A DNA stretch of 64,000 bases. Source: CAZUAQ01 sp964618455 (lineage in GTDB: Bacteria > Planctomycetota > Phycisphaerae > UBA1845 > PWPN01). Location of the stretch: assembly GCA_964618455.1 (NCBI GenBank), contig CAZUAQ010000027.1, forward strand, positions 1-64,000. The letters run 5' to 3'. Positions within the stretch are counted from its first letter, which is position 1. Every line of letters starts with the position of its first letter. The translations under genes were made by a program, and so were the position numbers. Below the pieces are notes generated by a model. The model was given only the letters and a program-made list of their open reading frames with translations. It had not been told where the DNA came from and did no database searches. This document shows, piece by piece, positions 63,700 to 64,000 of this stretch.

Positions 63700-64000
63700 T
63701 CATTCGACCCTCACATCCTCGAAGCACAGTTCACCGCCCCAGATCTCGTAGATATCCACCGACTTCTTGGCGACCTCCGGATTGGCGCGGAGGATGATGT
63801 CGATCGTATCGCCATCCAATGCAGGTACGTTACCGATCACGCCCCAGTTACCAACAAGCCCCTTTGCTTTGTACACGCCTCCCAGGCGGTGTTCCTCTTC
63901 GCCGTCGCGGACGATCACGTCAAAGGCTACTGCCACAGGAAGCTTCTCACCATTGCCAGCAGAACCGCCTCTTACGTTGAGGTTGATCGTAACCTCTGAT
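63700..64000 (-). CDS. C-terminal part of a hypothetical protein, cut by the window edge
   Basis: The last 99 codons of a minus-strand gene that continues past base 64000. The frame is open to the edge and ends at TGA 63700-63702. The fragment has a beta-strand pattern (VTINLNVRGG, VAFDVIVRDGEEEHRLGGVY, GDTIDIILRANP) and ends YEIWGGELCFEDVRVE. It resembles the C-terminal beta-sandwich of exported or membrane proteins, but I recognise no family. An internal GTG at 63936 could be read as a start, but the open frame upstream argues against it. Confidence 0.6.
   Translation of the reverse strand, partial: SEVTINLNVRGGSAGNGEKLPVAVAFDVIVRDGEEEHRLGGVYKAKGLVGNWGVIGNVPALDGDTIDIILRANPEVAKKSVDIYEIWGGELCFEDVRVE

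Noticed and set aside
1..64000. CRISPR array, insertion sequence, prophage or toxin-antitoxin pair
   Set aside because: No regularly spaced direct repeats, transposase or integrase motifs, phage structural genes, or small overlapping gene pairs with toxin-like motifs were seen.

Overview
This 64 kb window looks like a chromosomal segment of a Planctomycetota bacterium, probably a Phycisphaerae-like lineage. The evidence is the style of its proteins: a type II secretion-type prepilin ending in a NAxYxDGH motif, a PEP-CTERM protein, two secreted proteins with dockerin-like DxDGDxDxxDF tails, a DUF1570 protein, an unusually large signal-peptidase-like protein, a sulfatase, and membrane proteins with C-x2-C-x11-C-x2-C zinc ribbons. 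DNA is fairly GC-rich. Three tRNA genes are present, none with an encoded CCA end. I saw no insertion sequence, prophage, integrase or CRISPR array.

Layout. 0.5-8.1 kb: surface and secreted proteins (pseudopilin, PEP-CTERM protein, a 1463-residue modular dockerin-tailed protein, an M14 zinc carboxypeptidase). 8.3-18.9 kb: housekeeping and envelope genes (ankyrin lipoprotein, two-domain glycosyltransferase, tRNA-Glu, tsaE-thiL, an ABC transporter, argH, a DUF1570 metalloprotease-like protein, a small lipoprotein, tpx). 19.0-25.1 kb: a leftward run of rng, a DUF2344 gene, ptsI, ptsH, ptsN and hpf, that is, a regulatory phosphotransferase chain without any sugar permease. 25.6-32.4 kb: tRNA-Leu(CAG), a signal-peptidase-like protein that lacks both catalytic residues, a GH65-type hydrolase, and a divergent secreted alpha-toroid protein. 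32.4-42.3 kb: a tight addB-addA-comEC operon. 42.3-46.1 kb: a two-gene cytochrome bd-superfamily complex with a fused cytochrome c domain, and a renalase-like flavoprotein. 46.3-58.6 kb: tRNA-Leu(UAG), a lipoprotein and a cluster of secreted carbohydrate-active proteins (GHL-like TIM barrel, Tat-exported toroid protein, GH2 glycosidase, sulfatase) with a TetR regulator and an NAD-dependent epimerase. 58.7-64 kb: a divergent sigma factor and several small membrane proteins, two with the same zinc ribbon, then a gene cut by the window edge.

Taken together, the genes suggest an aerobic or microaerobic heterotroph that breaks down sulfated polysaccharide outside the cytoplasm. It can take up and recombine DNA, and it probably uses a PTS phosphorelay for regulation rather than sugar import.

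The most unusual items are the pseudo-signal-peptidase next to a GH65 hydrolase, the bd-type subunit carrying a CxxCH domain, the HPr with Asn at the regulatory Ser-46 position, the addBA-comEC operon, and several large secreted proteins that I could not assign to a family. Start codons were chosen by Shine-Dalgarno position and N-terminal family fit, and several are GTG or TTG. All functional assignments come from reading motifs by eye; no database search was run.
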